Positions 17,757 through 26,183 of a stretch of 64,000 nt of DNA are shown here, in pieces. The DNA lies in the NCBI GenBank assembly GCA_944343275.1, contig CALVMH010000010.1:1-64000 (forward strand). The letters run 5' to 3'. Below the pieces are notes generated by a model. That model saw only the letters and a list, made by a program, of their open reading frames with translations, made no database searches and was not told where the DNA came from. The position numbers and the translations under genes are program-made. Position 1 is the stretch's first letter, and each line of letters opens with the position of its first letter. Source of the DNA: an uncultured Clostridia bacterium (GTDB taxonomy: Bacteria; Bacillota; Clostridia; Christensenellales; Borkfalkiaceae).

Positions 17757-18860
17757 TCATGATTTCAGCATGGGCGGCACGCCCTTCTTTTTGCGTTCAT
17801 ACCGCACAAAGAAATAGGCGCCGGCAACGCCCGCGGCAAAGAGCACGATGCCGAGAACGAGGTCCAAAACGTCGAGCGCGGCGCTCCATGCCACATAGAC
17901 GGCGTATACGTCCGGATTGAAGAACATCGTGAGGATGGAGCCCATCGCAAGCCCCGCGATGACAAAGAACGCCGCCGCCCTGCACCTTGCGAACAGCTTG
18001 GTGAGCAGCTTGGAGAAGGTGACAAGTCCCAATAAGAACCCGACGCCGAGGCAGGCGTACACCACAAACACCATGGGATTTTGCTGCCAATATGTGATGC
18101 CGACCGAATCGACGATGGACGAAAAGTACCCGAACGCCATCAGCAGCGCCGTTGCGCTCAGCCCGGGCACCACCTGCGTGACCGCCACAAGGTATCCGAG
18201 CACAATGAACAAAAGATAGTGCCCCGCGTGGAGCCCTTCGAGCGACTGCGTCCCCTCGCCGCCGAACACGGAAAACAGCGCGATCGCAACGGGAACGAGC
18301 AGCCCTGCCAAAAACAGTATGAGGCGGAGCGGCGTCTTTTTTTCGGCGCGCACTTCATCGTAAACGGCGGGGAAGGAGCCGAGCATCAGCCCCGCAAACA
18401 GCCCGATGACAGTAAACGGCGCAATGGCGATGAGCTGCTGGATGGCGAGAAAGCCGAGGATAAACCCGATGACCAGCCCGACGGCAATGGGCAGCAAAAA
18501 CTTCGCACAAGCTTTGAAACGCCCGACGATGTTGCCGAGCGCATAGAGCAGTTTATCGTAGAGCTTGAAGATGATGGCGACCGTGGAGCCGCTCACCCCG
18601 GGCACGATGACGGCAAGCCCGATGAAAAACCCGAGCACGCCGCCCTTGACGACCTCTTTGCCGTTCCGATAGGAAAGGTCCGGTTCCGCAGTCCCCTGCG
18701 GCGTTCCTTCCTTTTGCGGCGCCTGTTCCTCCGCGGCGGGCTGCGGCGCAGTCTCCCCGCCGGCGGGTGCCCGTTCTTCCGCTGCGGGCTGCGCGCCGTC
18801 GGAGTCGGCAGGCGTCAGGAACACGGTCTGTTTATCGGCATTGTTGTTGTGTTCACGCAT
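17757..18860 (-). CDS. DUF368 polytopic membrane protein
   Basis: 367 residues. The ATG at 18860 sits 6 nt after a -10 box, so the mRNA appears leaderless. The first 85 residues are a disordered Ala/Pro/Glu-rich extension. About eight to nine membrane helices follow, with the family motifs GFFIGLAVIVPGVSGSTVAII and VVPGLSATALLMAFGYF, a repeated PGxSG/PGLSA pair typical of DUF368. DUF368/PopT proteins have been linked to lipid-carrier (undecaprenyl phosphate) translocation in other bacteria; the substrate here is inferred only. Confidence 0.88.
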   Translation of the reverse strand: MREHNNNADKQTVFLTPADSDGAQPAAEERAPAGGETAPQPAAEEQAPQKEGTPQGTAEPDLSYRNGKEVVKGGVLGFFIGLAVIVPGVSGSTVAIIFKLYDKLLYALGNIVGRFKACAKFLLPIAVGLVIGFILGFLAIQQLIAIAPFTVIGLFAGLMLGSFPAVYDEVRAEKKTPLRLILFLAGLLVPVAIALFSVFGGEGTQSLEGLHAGHYLLFIVLGYLVAVTQVVPGLSATALLMAFGYFSSIVDSVGITYWQQNPMVFVVYACLGVGFLLGLVTFSKLLTKLFARCRAAAFFVIAGLAMGSILTMFFNPDVYAVYVAWSAALDVLDLVLGIVLFAAGVAGAYFFVRYERKKKGVPPMLKS

Positions 18861-18866
18861 ATTCAC

Positions 18867-18895
18867 AGTATATCATATCCGCAAAAAAATTACAA
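18867..18895 (-). promoter_or_regulatory. Promoter giving a leaderless DUF368 mRNA
   Basis: TTGTAA (18895-18890) and TATACT (18872-18867) on the minus strand, 17 bp apart. Exactly 6 nt separate the -10 from the ATG. Confidence 0.6.
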
Positions 18896-19068
18896 ATCGC
18901 TGTGCCGTGCTTTTCGGATTTTTCCGTAAATTCCGTGCCCGCGCCCGCAAGGGGCGGCGCGGGCAGCCCGTCTTTCCAAACAGTGCGCGCCGCAGCCGAT
19001 GGCTGCGGCGCGCAGGGTTTCTGCCATGAAATATGCCGCGCCCCGCAAACCGGGGCGCGGCGGCGCGG

Positions 19069-20460
19069 TCAGACGATCCCCTCGTTCACGGCGCAGTGCG
19101 GAATGGTCGCAAAGCCCTTTGCAAGGTCCGCATCCGTCGGGATGACGTCCGTCATTTCCCCGTCGTTGTACTTTTTGTAGGCGGCAAGGTCGAAATATCC
19201 CGTGCCCGTCAATCCGAAAAGGATGACCTTCTTCTTGCCCGTCTGCTTGCATTTGAGCGCCTCGTCCACGGCAGCGCGGATGGCATGCGCGCTTTCGGGT
19301 GCGGGAAGGATGCCCTCGCACTTGGCGAACATTGTCGCAGCGTCGAACACTTTGTTCTGTTCGACGGCGACCGCGCGCAGATAACCGTCGTGGCAGAGCT
19401 GCGAGATGACGGGGCTCATGCCGTGATAGCGCAGCCCGCCCGCGTGGCTTGCGGAGGGCATGAAGCCGCAGCCGAGCGTATACATTTTGGCAAGCGGCGT
19501 GATGCGGGCGGAATCGCAGAAGTCATAGGCGAACTTGCCGCGCGTCACCGAAGGGCAGCTTGCAGGTTCGACGCCGATGAAATCGATGTCCTTTTTGCCG
19601 TCCAGCTTCTCCCCCATGAAGGGCGCGATGAGCCCGCCGAAGTTGGACCCGCCGCCCATGCACCCGATGATAATGTCGGGCGTGACGCCGTATTTGTCGA
19701 GCGCCGCCTTGCTCTCCAACCCGATGACCGACTGATGTAAGAGGACGTGATCGAGCACGGAGCCAAGAACATAGCGGCAGCCGGGCGTGGAGACCGCCTT
19801 TTCCACCGCCTCCGAAATGGCGCAGCCCAGCGACCCGCCCGTTCCCGGAAATTCTTTCAGGATCTTCCTGCCCGCCTCGGTCGTATCGGAGGGGGAAGGG
19901 ATGACGTTTGCGCCGTATGTGCGGATCACCTCGCGCCGGTACGGCTTTTGTTCCGCAGAGACCTTGACCATGTACACGTCGAGGTGCAGCCCGTAGAACG
20001 CGCACGCCATTGCAAGCGCCGTTCCCCACTGCCCGGCGCCCGTCTCGGTGGTGACGGACGTCAGCCCCTGCTGCTTCGCATAATATGCCTGCGCCGCGGC
20101 GGAGTTGAGCTTGTGCGAGCCAGACGTGTTGTTCCCCTCGAATTTATAATAGATTTCCGCAGGCGTATCGAGCAGCTGTTCGAGGCAGTACGCCCGCACA
20201 AGGGGGGACGGACGGAACATGCGGTAAAAATCACGGATGCCCTGCGGGATGGCGATGCGCTCGTCCGTCTCGTTGAGCTCCTGATCGATGCATTCATCGC
20301 AGAACACGGCGGAAAGATCCGCCTTGGTGCAGGGCTTCTGCGTTGCGGGATTGACGAAGGGCGCATGCTGCGTCTTCATGTGCGCCTTGACGTTATACCA
20401 TGCCTTGGGCATCTCCTCTTCCGTCAGATAGATCTTGTAGGGGATGTGTTTGGTTGCCAT
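19069..20460 (-). CDS. trpB: Tryptophan synthase beta chain, TrpB2 type
   Basis: 463-residue PLP enzyme joining indole (or another nucleophile) to serine. The start at 20460 follows GGAGG. Motifs: the PLP lysine in SGSHKLNSA (about residue 112), ETGAGQWG and the phosphate-binding GGGSNFGG. The length and N-terminal extension fit TrpB2 rather than TrpB1, and there is no trpA nearby, so it may salvage indole or act alone. A tryptophan-specific T-box leader precedes it, meaning expression should rise when charged tRNA-Trp falls. Confidence 0.93.
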   Translation of the reverse strand: MATKHIPYKIYLTEEEMPKAWYNVKAHMKTQHAPFVNPATQKPCTKADLSAVFCDECIDQELNETDERIAIPQGIRDFYRMFRPSPLVRAYCLEQLLDTPAEIYYKFEGNNTSGSHKLNSAAAQAYYAKQQGLTSVTTETGAGQWGTALAMACAFYGLHLDVYMVKVSAEQKPYRREVIRTYGANVIPSPSDTTEAGRKILKEFPGTGGSLGCAISEAVEKAVSTPGCRYVLGSVLDHVLLHQSVIGLESKAALDKYGVTPDIIIGCMGGGSNFGGLIAPFMGEKLDGKKDIDFIGVEPASCPSVTRGKFAYDFCDSARITPLAKMYTLGCGFMPSASHAGGLRYHGMSPVISQLCHDGYLRAVAVEQNKVFDAATMFAKCEGILPAPESAHAIRAAVDEALKCKQTGKKKVILFGLTGTGYFDLAAYKKYNDGEMTDVIPTDADLAKGFATIPHCAVNEGIV

Positions 20461-20489
20461 GGGAATACCTCCGAAAAAAAATTTGTAAC

Positions 20490-20735
20490 AAAAAACACGG
20501 GAAGACCCGTTTGGGACGAATCTCTCCGTGTTGCCACCCAAGTTCACAGCTTTTCGCTGCCTCGTTACAAGCGCCGTCACGCTCTCTTTCTGTAACGGGA
20601 AAGCCCCGTCGGACGCTACTCCTGTTCACGCCCGCCCTCCGCGGTCCATTCACGCGCCGCCCCGCTGCTCCCTTTCCACCCCCGGAAGCTCTCTGTGAAC
20701 GTGCCTCTGCGCGCTACTTCTCCGCATCTGCGGTT
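20490..20735 (-). promoter_or_regulatory. T-box riboswitch, tryptophan specifier
   Basis: The leader before trpB2 has the conserved T-box bulge TTGGGTGGCAACACGG (complement of 20526-20541) and a terminator helix ending in CCGTGTTTTTT (T run at 20495-20490). A stem I contains the GAAGTAG-type element near 20720. The specifier is TGG at 20648-20646, in the context GTGAATGGACC, which decodes tryptophan. Uncharged tRNA-Trp should stabilise the antiterminator. Confidence 0.92.
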
Positions 20736-20741
20736 TTCTTT

Positions 20742-20770
20742 ATTATACACGCTCGCACCCGCGTTGTCAA
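20742..20770 (-). promoter_or_regulatory. Promoter of the T-box/trpB2 unit
   Basis: TTGACA (20770-20765) and TATAAT (20747-20742) on the minus strand with a 17-bp spacer. Confidence 0.85.
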
Positions 20771-20843
20771 CCGAACGGGGAAAACTTTTCAAGAAAATTT
20801 CCGATAGCGGCGATTTTGCGGCGCGGCGCGCCGTGTTCTGCGT

Positions 20844-20872
20844 TTGACTTTTTCCGGCGGCGGTCATATAAT
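20844..20872 (+). promoter_or_regulatory. Promoter of the DMT exporter gene, near-leaderless
   Basis: TTGACT and TATAAT with a 17-bp spacer. Only 8 nt separate the -10 from the GTG start, so the leader would be about 2 nt. Confidence 0.65.
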
Positions 20873-20880
20873 ATAGTATC

Positions 20881-21861
20881 GTGAAAAGCACGGCGGCAAA
20901 AAAGGGGATCGGCATCCTCTTCATCCTCGGCGCGGCGCTGATGTTCGCGCTGATGAACCTCTTCGTCAACCTGGCGGGCGACCTTCCCCTCATGCAGAAG
21001 GTCTTCTTCCGCAACGGGCTGACCGTCGTTGTCGTCTTTGTTGTCCTGCTCGTCCAAAAAAAGGGCTTCGGCATCCGCTCCGCGCAGTGCCTCAAATGGC
21101 ACTTTCTGCGGTCGGGGCTGGGGCTGCTGGGCGTCGTGCTCAACTTCTACGCCATCGACCACATCGGCAGCATCTCGGACGCCTCCATCCTCAACAAGCT
21201 CTCCCCCTTCTTTGCCATCCTCTTTTCCGTGCTGTTGCTCAAAGAGAAGCCCGCCATCCCCGAACTCATCTTCATCCTGCTCGCCTTTGCGGGAGCGATG
21301 TGCGTGGTGAACCCGCGCTTCGACGCCGAGACACTGCCCGCCTTTGCGGGCTTTGCAAGCGGTGCCTGCGCGGGGTTTGCCTACACCTGCGTGCGCATCC
21401 TCGGCACCAAGGGGGAGCGCGGCATCATCACCGTCTTCTTCTTTGCGGCGTTCTCCACCGTCATTTCGCTGCCGCTCATGATCGCCTTTTGGCAGCCGAT
21501 GAGCGCCATGCAGCTCGTGTGGCTGCTGCTTGCGGGCGCCGCGGCGACGGGCGGACAGTTCTTTATCACGGCGGCATACCGCCGTGCGCCCGCCAAGGAG
21601 ATCGCCGTGTTCGACTACATGCAGGTGTTCTTTGCGGCGATCCTCGGGTTCCTGTTCCTCCGCCAGATCCCGGAAGTGCTGAGTTTTATCGGTTACGCCG
21701 TCATTATCGGTGCCGCCGTCGGTCAATGGGCATACCACTTCGTCAAGGCGCGCCGCGAACACGCAGGACAGCGCCGCGAAGGGACGACCGCAGACATCCC
21801 CCCCTCGGACGCCGTCCCGCCGCAGGGCGAAGCGCCCCCTTCCGCAAAACAAAACGAATAA
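20881..21861 (+). CDS. EamA/DMT superfamily metabolite exporter
   Basis: 326-residue protein with ten predicted membrane helices in two EamA repeats (about 10-140 and 150-285) and a disordered C-terminal tail of about 40 residues. It includes GTKGERGIITVFFFAAFSTV at the second repeat. The start is GTG at 20881 with no ribosome-binding site, in line with a leaderless transcript. It is divergent from the trpB2 T-box, but a link to tryptophan is only positional. Substrate unknown. Confidence 0.9.
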   Translation: MKSTAAKKGIGILFILGAALMFALMNLFVNLAGDLPLMQKVFFRNGLTVVVVFVVLLVQKKGFGIRSAQCLKWHFLRSGLGLLGVVLNFYAIDHIGSISDASILNKLSPFFAILFSVLLLKEKPAIPELIFILLAFAGAMCVVNPRFDAETLPAFAGFASGACAGFAYTCVRILGTKGERGIITVFFFAAFSTVISLPLMIAFWQPMSAMQLVWLLLAGAAATGGQFFITAAYRRAPAKEIAVFDYMQVFFAAILGFLFLRQIPEVLSFIGYAVIIGAAVGQWAYHFVKARREHAGQRREGTTADIPPSDAVPPQGEAPPSAKQNE

Positions 21862-21871
21862 CGCCGATAGC

Positions 21872-21900
21872 ATGCGCGCCGCCCGAACGGGCGGCGCGTA
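21872..21900. terminator. GC-rich hairpin between convergent genes
   Basis: Stem GCGCGCCGCCCG with CGGGCGGCGCGT, loop of two bases, between the DMT gene and the phosphodiesterase gene. Confidence 0.6.
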
Positions 21901-21914
21901 TGGCGTGTTAAGCG

Positions 21915-22382
21915 TCAGCGGATGGGAACGATGACGGGCGTAAGTTTGTTCCCGTGCACGGCAAGATAGCAATAGGAAGGCTGCGCAAAGTCCCCCGCGG
22001 CGCCGGGGTTGATACACACAACGCCGTTGACTTCGCAAATATCCGCACGGTGGGTGTGCCCGTAGAGCACGGCGTCGCAGCCGCATTCCGCGGCGCGGGC
22101 GGCAAGGCGGGCAAGCCCCGACTTCACGTCGTAGCGATGTCCGTGGCAGCAGAGGATGCGCACGCGCTCCGCTTCGAGGACGTATTCGTCCATACCGTAA
22201 GCGGCGTCGCAGTTGCCCTTCATCACAAGGCATTTCAGCGGATGTTCGCGCGCAAACTCGCGCATGTCCGCCGCGCCGTCCCCCAGATGAACGACATAGT
22301 CGTTCTCCGCAAAGAGGGGCAGCAGCTTATCCACGTTCTGTTTCCTGCCGTGCGAATCCGACAACACGACCAGCGTCTTCAT
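21915..22382 (-). CDS. YfcE/MJ0936-type metallophosphoesterase
   Basis: 155-residue calcineurin-like phosphoesterase. Metal ligands are in SDSHG (8-12), HLGDGAAD, KGNCD, CCHGHRYDV and YGHTHRAD. The start at 22382 overlaps the rdgB stop by 4 bp. It is the last gene of an operon of four tightly coupled genes on the minus strand (ade, GNAT, rdgB, yfcE-like). The physiological substrate is unknown, although rdgB-linked copies are common in Firmicutes. Confidence 0.93.
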   Translation of the reverse strand: MKTLVVLSDSHGRKQNVDKLLPLFAENDYVVHLGDGAADMREFAREHPLKCLVMKGNCDAAYGMDEYVLEAERVRILCCHGHRYDVKSGLARLAARAAECGCDAVLYGHTHRADICEVNGVVCINPGAAGDFAQPSYCYLAVHGNKLTPVIVPIR

Positions 22383-22939
22383 AATTTCTCCGCCAATGCC
22401 GCGAGCGCGCGGGCGCGGTGCGAGACGGAATTTTTTTCCGCTTCCGTCGCTTCGCCGAAGGATTTTTGCAGGTCGGAACTGAAAAACAGGCTGTCGTAAC
22501 CGAACCCGCCGCTGCCGCGTTCCGCATGCAGGATCTCCCCTTCCGTGCGTCCCTCCGACGTCACTTCCCTGCCGTCCGGAAAGACGAGCGCCACCGCACA
22601 GGCGAAGTGCGCGCGGCGGTCCTGCCGTCCCTGCAGATTTTTGAGGAGCAGGGCGCGGTTGTCCGCATCGCCCCCGCCCGAATAGCGGGCGCTGTACACC
22701 CCCGGCGCGCCGCCGAGGGCATCGACCGCAATGCCGCTGTCGTCCGCAAGCGCAGGCATGCCCGTCGCGCGGCACACCGCGCGCGCCTTGATGAGCGCGT
22801 TTTCGGAAAAGGTCGCGCCCGTCTCCTCCACCTCGCCCGCAAAGCCCGCGTCCCTTTCCGACACGATGTCCCAATCGGGAAAGATGGCGCGGAACTCCTT
22901 CAGTTTATGCATGTTCCCCGTTGCCGCAACGACTTTCAT
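22379..22939 (-). CDS. rdgB: XTP/dITP diphosphatase RdgB/HAM1
   Basis: 186-residue housecleaning pyrophosphatase that removes deaminated purine nucleotides. It shows the N-terminal ATGNMHKLKEF substrate loop, TFSENALIKARAV, LADDSGIAVDALGGAPGVYSARY and the C-terminal SHRARAL. Overlaps of 4 bp on both sides show coupling. The position after adenine deaminase fits a purine theme. Confidence 0.96.
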   Translation of the reverse strand: MKVVAATGNMHKLKEFRAIFPDWDIVSERDAGFAGEVEETGATFSENALIKARAVCRATGMPALADDSGIAVDALGGAPGVYSARYSGGGDADNRALLLKNLQGRQDRRAHFACAVALVFPDGREVTSEGRTEGEILHAERGSGGFGYDSLFFSSDLQKSFGEATEAEKNSVSHRARALAALAEKL

Positions 22940-23436
22940 ATCAGCTCCTTTTCATAGGCGACGCGCCGTTCGCCCGTGGCGATGGTGACGGCGCCGCAAC
23001 AGACAAATTGATTTTTTTCCAGCGCCCCGCGCATGGGAAGGTTGTCCGCATGCGTGTCGATGCGCAGCGACGTTGCCCCTTCCGCGCGGGCCATGCGCGC
23101 CGCTTCCTGAAAGAGAAAGGACGCGACGCCGCGCCTGCGGAAGGCGGGAGCGACGGCGACGCGGTGCACGGCAAGATATGCGCCGTTCTGCCGCCATGCG
23201 CCGTCGATCGCATCGTAACAGGGTTCCCGCGCGACGAGCACGAACGTTCCCGCAAGCGCCCCGTCTTCCCGCACGACATACAGTTCCCCGCGGTCAAAAT
23301 GCGCACGCGTCTCGGAGGGAAGGGGCGGAAAGCCCTGCCACTGATCGAGACCCTGCCGCGCAAGATACGCCCTGCCCTCCCGCAGCAGAGCGTCGACGGC
23401 GGGAAGATCGGAGGCGTTTGCCCGCTCCGCCTTCAT
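22936..23436 (-). CDS. GNAT family N-acetyltransferase
   Basis: 166 residues with the GNAT acetyl-CoA motif VHRVAVAPAFRRRGVASFLFQEA (about 90-115) and a C-terminal beta-bulge region LEKNQFVCCG. The start at 23436 overlaps the ade stop (ATGA). Acceptor unknown. Confidence 0.9.
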   Translation of the reverse strand: MKAERANASDLPAVDALLREGRAYLARQGLDQWQGFPPLPSETRAHFDRGELYVVREDGALAGTFVLVAREPCYDAIDGAWRQNGAYLAVHRVAVAPAFRRRGVASFLFQEAARMARAEGATSLRIDTHADNLPMRGALEKNQFVCCGAVTIATGERRVAYEKELI

Positions 23437-25175
23437 GCCTCCGCCTCCGTCGGAACAAAGCAAAAGGCGTCCGCATCGAACAACCCCCTGTCCGTGAGCT
23501 TGATGTGCGGGATGACGGGCAGCGCGAGAAAGGCGAGCGTCATGAAGGGATCGTACCCCTCCTTCACACCCATCCTGCGGGCACGGGCGGCGATGTGCGC
23601 CGTTCTGCGGGCGACCTCTTCGGCGGGCGCCGAACTCATCAGCCCCGCCACGTCGAGGGGGAACACCTCCTCCGCACCGTCCGACGCAACGAGCGCCATG
23701 CCCCCGCCGCTCTCTTTGAGCAGCGCTACAACGCGTGCCATGGCGGCGTTGTCGTCGCCGAGCACGACGAGGTTGTGCGAATCATGCGCGACGGAAATGC
23801 CCATCGCACCGCCGCAAAAGCCGTACCCTTTCAGGAACCCGAGCCCGATGTTCCCGCTTGCGAAATGCCGCTCGACGACGGCGAGTTTACACACGTCCTT
23901 CGGCAGCACCACATCCCCGCCGCGGCTCTTCACCGCAACGCGCACCTCCTCCGTGACAAGGGTGTTCGGCACCACAAACAGCGCGCGGGCTTGCTTTTTG
24001 ATGCAAATGCGGAAGCTGTCCGCCGTCACGTTCCCCACATGTACGGTATCCCGCACCGCCTGCGGGAGATAGGGAGACGTTCCGAAGAGCGCCCTGCCCT
24101 CCTCTGCCACGGGCACGCCGCCCTTGAAGACCGCGCGCACGCGGAAGGACGCCAGATCGTCCACGGCAACGATGTCCGCCGCATAACCAGGTGCCAGCGC
24201 GCCCCTACCGCGCAGGCGGTAGCACTGCGCCACGTTGAGCGTTGCGGAACGCACCGCCCACAGCGGCGGCACGCCGCAGGCGACGAGACGGGCGAGCGCG
24301 GCGTCGATGTGCCCCTTTTGCACAAGGTCGGCGGCGTGCTTATCGTCCGAACACAGCAAAAAGCGCGTGTGGTTTTCCGCCGTCATGAGGGGCGCGCAGA
24401 CGGCGGCATTGTCCGCGGAGGACCCGCACCGCACCTGCACATACATCCCCCGCGCGAGCTTTTCCGCGATCTCCTCCGCAGAGAGGCTCTCATGGTCGGT
24501 CAGAACGCCCGCGGCAAGATAGGCATTGAGCGCATCTGCGCGCAGTCCGGGCGCGTGCCCGTCGGCGGGCTTTCCGAGGCGGAAGGCGGCGTCGAGCTTG
24601 GCGAGCACCTCCGCGTCCCCCGCCGTGACGCCGACATAGTTCATCATCTCCCCCAGCCCGAAAAAGTCCTCGCCGGACAGCTCTTCGGCGGTGGAACGCG
24701 CATCGAGGCATGCCCCGCTCGTCTCGAAAGGCGTCGCGGGAACGCAGGAGGGCAATTGCAGCAGCACGTCCAGCGGACACACCTCCCGCGCCCGCAGGCG
24801 GGCAAACGCCTCGCCGACGTACTCCGCCCCCTCCACACCGCAGACGTTGACGAGCTCATGCGGGTCGGCGACGATGCAGCCCGTGCCGTGCGCCACCGCA
24901 AGACAGGCGAACGCTTCGGGCGTCAGCATGGAGCTTTCCACATGCAGGTGCGCATCAAAAAAGGAGGGCAGCAGGATCTTTCCCGACGCATCGTATTCGC
25001 GCGCCGCGCGGTACCCCGTTCCGATCGCGGCGATGACGCCGTTTTTGATGACGATGTCCCGCTCCTCCGTCTCGCCCGTGAACACATTGAAAATTGTTCC
25101 GCCGCGGATGACGGCATCGCCCGCCGCACGCCGCATGGCACATTCGACAAGCGGTTTTGCATGTTCCGTCTGCAT
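23433..25175 (-). CDS. ade: Adenine deaminase
   Basis: 580-residue amidohydrolase converting adenine to hypoxanthine and ammonia. Motifs include the N-terminal beta-sandwich GGTIFNVFTGETEERDI, metal-binding DAHLHVESSM, VADPHELVNVCG and the C-terminal domain with GISVAHDSHNLVVLG. The length matches AdeC. The start at 25175 follows GGAGGAGG. Two copies of an AT-rich bipartite motif lie upstream and may be regulatory. Confidence 0.96.
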   Translation of the reverse strand: MQTEHAKPLVECAMRRAAGDAVIRGGTIFNVFTGETEERDIVIKNGVIAAIGTGYRAAREYDASGKILLPSFFDAHLHVESSMLTPEAFACLAVAHGTGCIVADPHELVNVCGVEGAEYVGEAFARLRAREVCPLDVLLQLPSCVPATPFETSGACLDARSTAEELSGEDFFGLGEMMNYVGVTAGDAEVLAKLDAAFRLGKPADGHAPGLRADALNAYLAAGVLTDHESLSAEEIAEKLARGMYVQVRCGSSADNAAVCAPLMTAENHTRFLLCSDDKHAADLVQKGHIDAALARLVACGVPPLWAVRSATLNVAQCYRLRGRGALAPGYAADIVAVDDLASFRVRAVFKGGVPVAEEGRALFGTSPYLPQAVRDTVHVGNVTADSFRICIKKQARALFVVPNTLVTEEVRVAVKSRGGDVVLPKDVCKLAVVERHFASGNIGLGFLKGYGFCGGAMGISVAHDSHNLVVLGDDNAAMARVVALLKESGGGMALVASDGAEEVFPLDVAGLMSSAPAEEVARRTAHIAARARRMGVKEGYDPFMTLAFLALPVIPHIKLTDRGLFDADAFCFVPTEAEA

Positions 25176-25190
25176 CGTTTCCTCCTCCGT

Positions 25191-25374
25191 TTATTTCGAA
25201 AATTATCTAAATATATTTTTGCGGCATCGCCGATTTGCGCCAAAACGGCAAGCCGCTCCCCTTTCTCCGCGCTCTCATCGCATTTTACGGCGTTTTTGCG
25301 CCCTTTTCCGCCCAACACGCCCCGTACATCGGGTCCCCTTCGGAACACACATTATTTCGACTTTTATCTAAATA
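25191..25374. repeat. Pair of AT-rich bipartite motifs upstream of ade
   Basis: TTATTTCGA, three variable bases, then TTATCTAAATA occurs at 25191-25213 and again at 25352-25374, 161 bp apart in the same orientation. They stand out as AT-rich islands in GC-rich DNA. They could be operators; no known box matched. Confidence 0.55.
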
Positions 25375-25379
25375 ATATG

Positions 25380-26183
25380 TCAGACGCGGTGCGCCGACGC
25401 AAAGACCCTGCCCGCAAGATAGGCGAGCCGCCCGCCGCACGCAAGGCACAGCTGCGCCGCGACCAGCCGCTGGCGCGTGCAGTGATGCGCGCGGTTGAAC
25501 GCCCTGTCTCCGTATTTTTCATCCCCCGCAACGGGATAGCCGATGTGGGCGAGATGTGCGCGGATCTGATGCGTTCTGCCCGTGTGCAGGGTGACGCGCA
25601 GCAGCGCGGACGCCCCCTCTTCGAGCACCTCGTATTCCGTGACGATCTTCTGCCCGACGGGCTTGTCCGTCACGCGCACCGAAGCGGAGGCGGCATCTTT
25701 GACGAGATATGCCGTCAGCACGGCGCGGGGCACGGGCGGCGTGCCGACGACGCGCGCAAAATACACTTTGCGGACGCGCCGCGCGGAAAAACAGGCGAGC
25801 AACTCCGCCTCCGCCTCCCCGTTCTTTGCAAAGATCAAAAGCCCCGCCGTGTTCCTGTCGAGGCGGTGGATGAAATATGTCTCCCCGCGCCGCGCAAGCT
25901 CGGAAAAGACCGCCTCCGAATTGACGCCGCTCTCTTTGTCGGCAACGAGCACGTTTTCATCCTCATAGACGACGCAAACCCCCTGTCTTGCCTCCTGCGC
26001 CGCCGTCATGTAATAGCGGACGACATCCCCCTTTTTCAGGGGAACGTCGCCCGATACGCGCACGCCGTTCACGCGCACGTTGCGTTCTTTCAGCAGCCGC
26101 CGCAGACAAAACGAGGCGGGCGCACAGGTATTATCGGTGAAGGCGGCGAGCGTGCCGTCTTCGGGAACGAGATATTCCTTCAT
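25380..26183 (-). CDS. RluA-family rRNA/tRNA pseudouridine synthase
   Basis: 267 residues. The N-terminal S4-like region (about 1-65, FCLRRLLKERNVRVNGVRV) is followed by the catalytic domain with HRLDRNTAGLLIFAK (catalytic Asp near 130) and LHTGRTHQIRAHLAHIGYPVAGD. Translation from 26183 overlaps the feoB end by 53 bp, and the start lacks a strong ribosome-binding site, so the start is the least certain part. RNA target not predictable. Confidence 0.88.
   Translation of the reverse strand: MKEYLVPEDGTLAAFTDNTCAPASFCLRRLLKERNVRVNGVRVSGDVPLKKGDVVRYYMTAAQEARQGVCVVYEDENVLVADKESGVNSEAVFSELARRGETYFIHRLDRNTAGLLIFAKNGEAEAELLACFSARRVRKVYFARVVGTPPVPRAVLTAYLVKDAASASVRVTDKPVGQKIVTEYEVLEEGASALLRVTLHTGRTHQIRAHLAHIGYPVAGDEKYGDRAFNRAHHCTRQRLVAAQLCLACGGRLAYLAGRVFASAHRV

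Noticed and set aside
18960..19060. Possible RNA gene between DUF368 and trpB2
   Set aside because: The dyads (GCGCGCCGCAGCC/GGCTGCGGCGCGC and CCGCGCCCC/GGGGCGCGG) look like terminators of the trpB2 gene, with no promoter.
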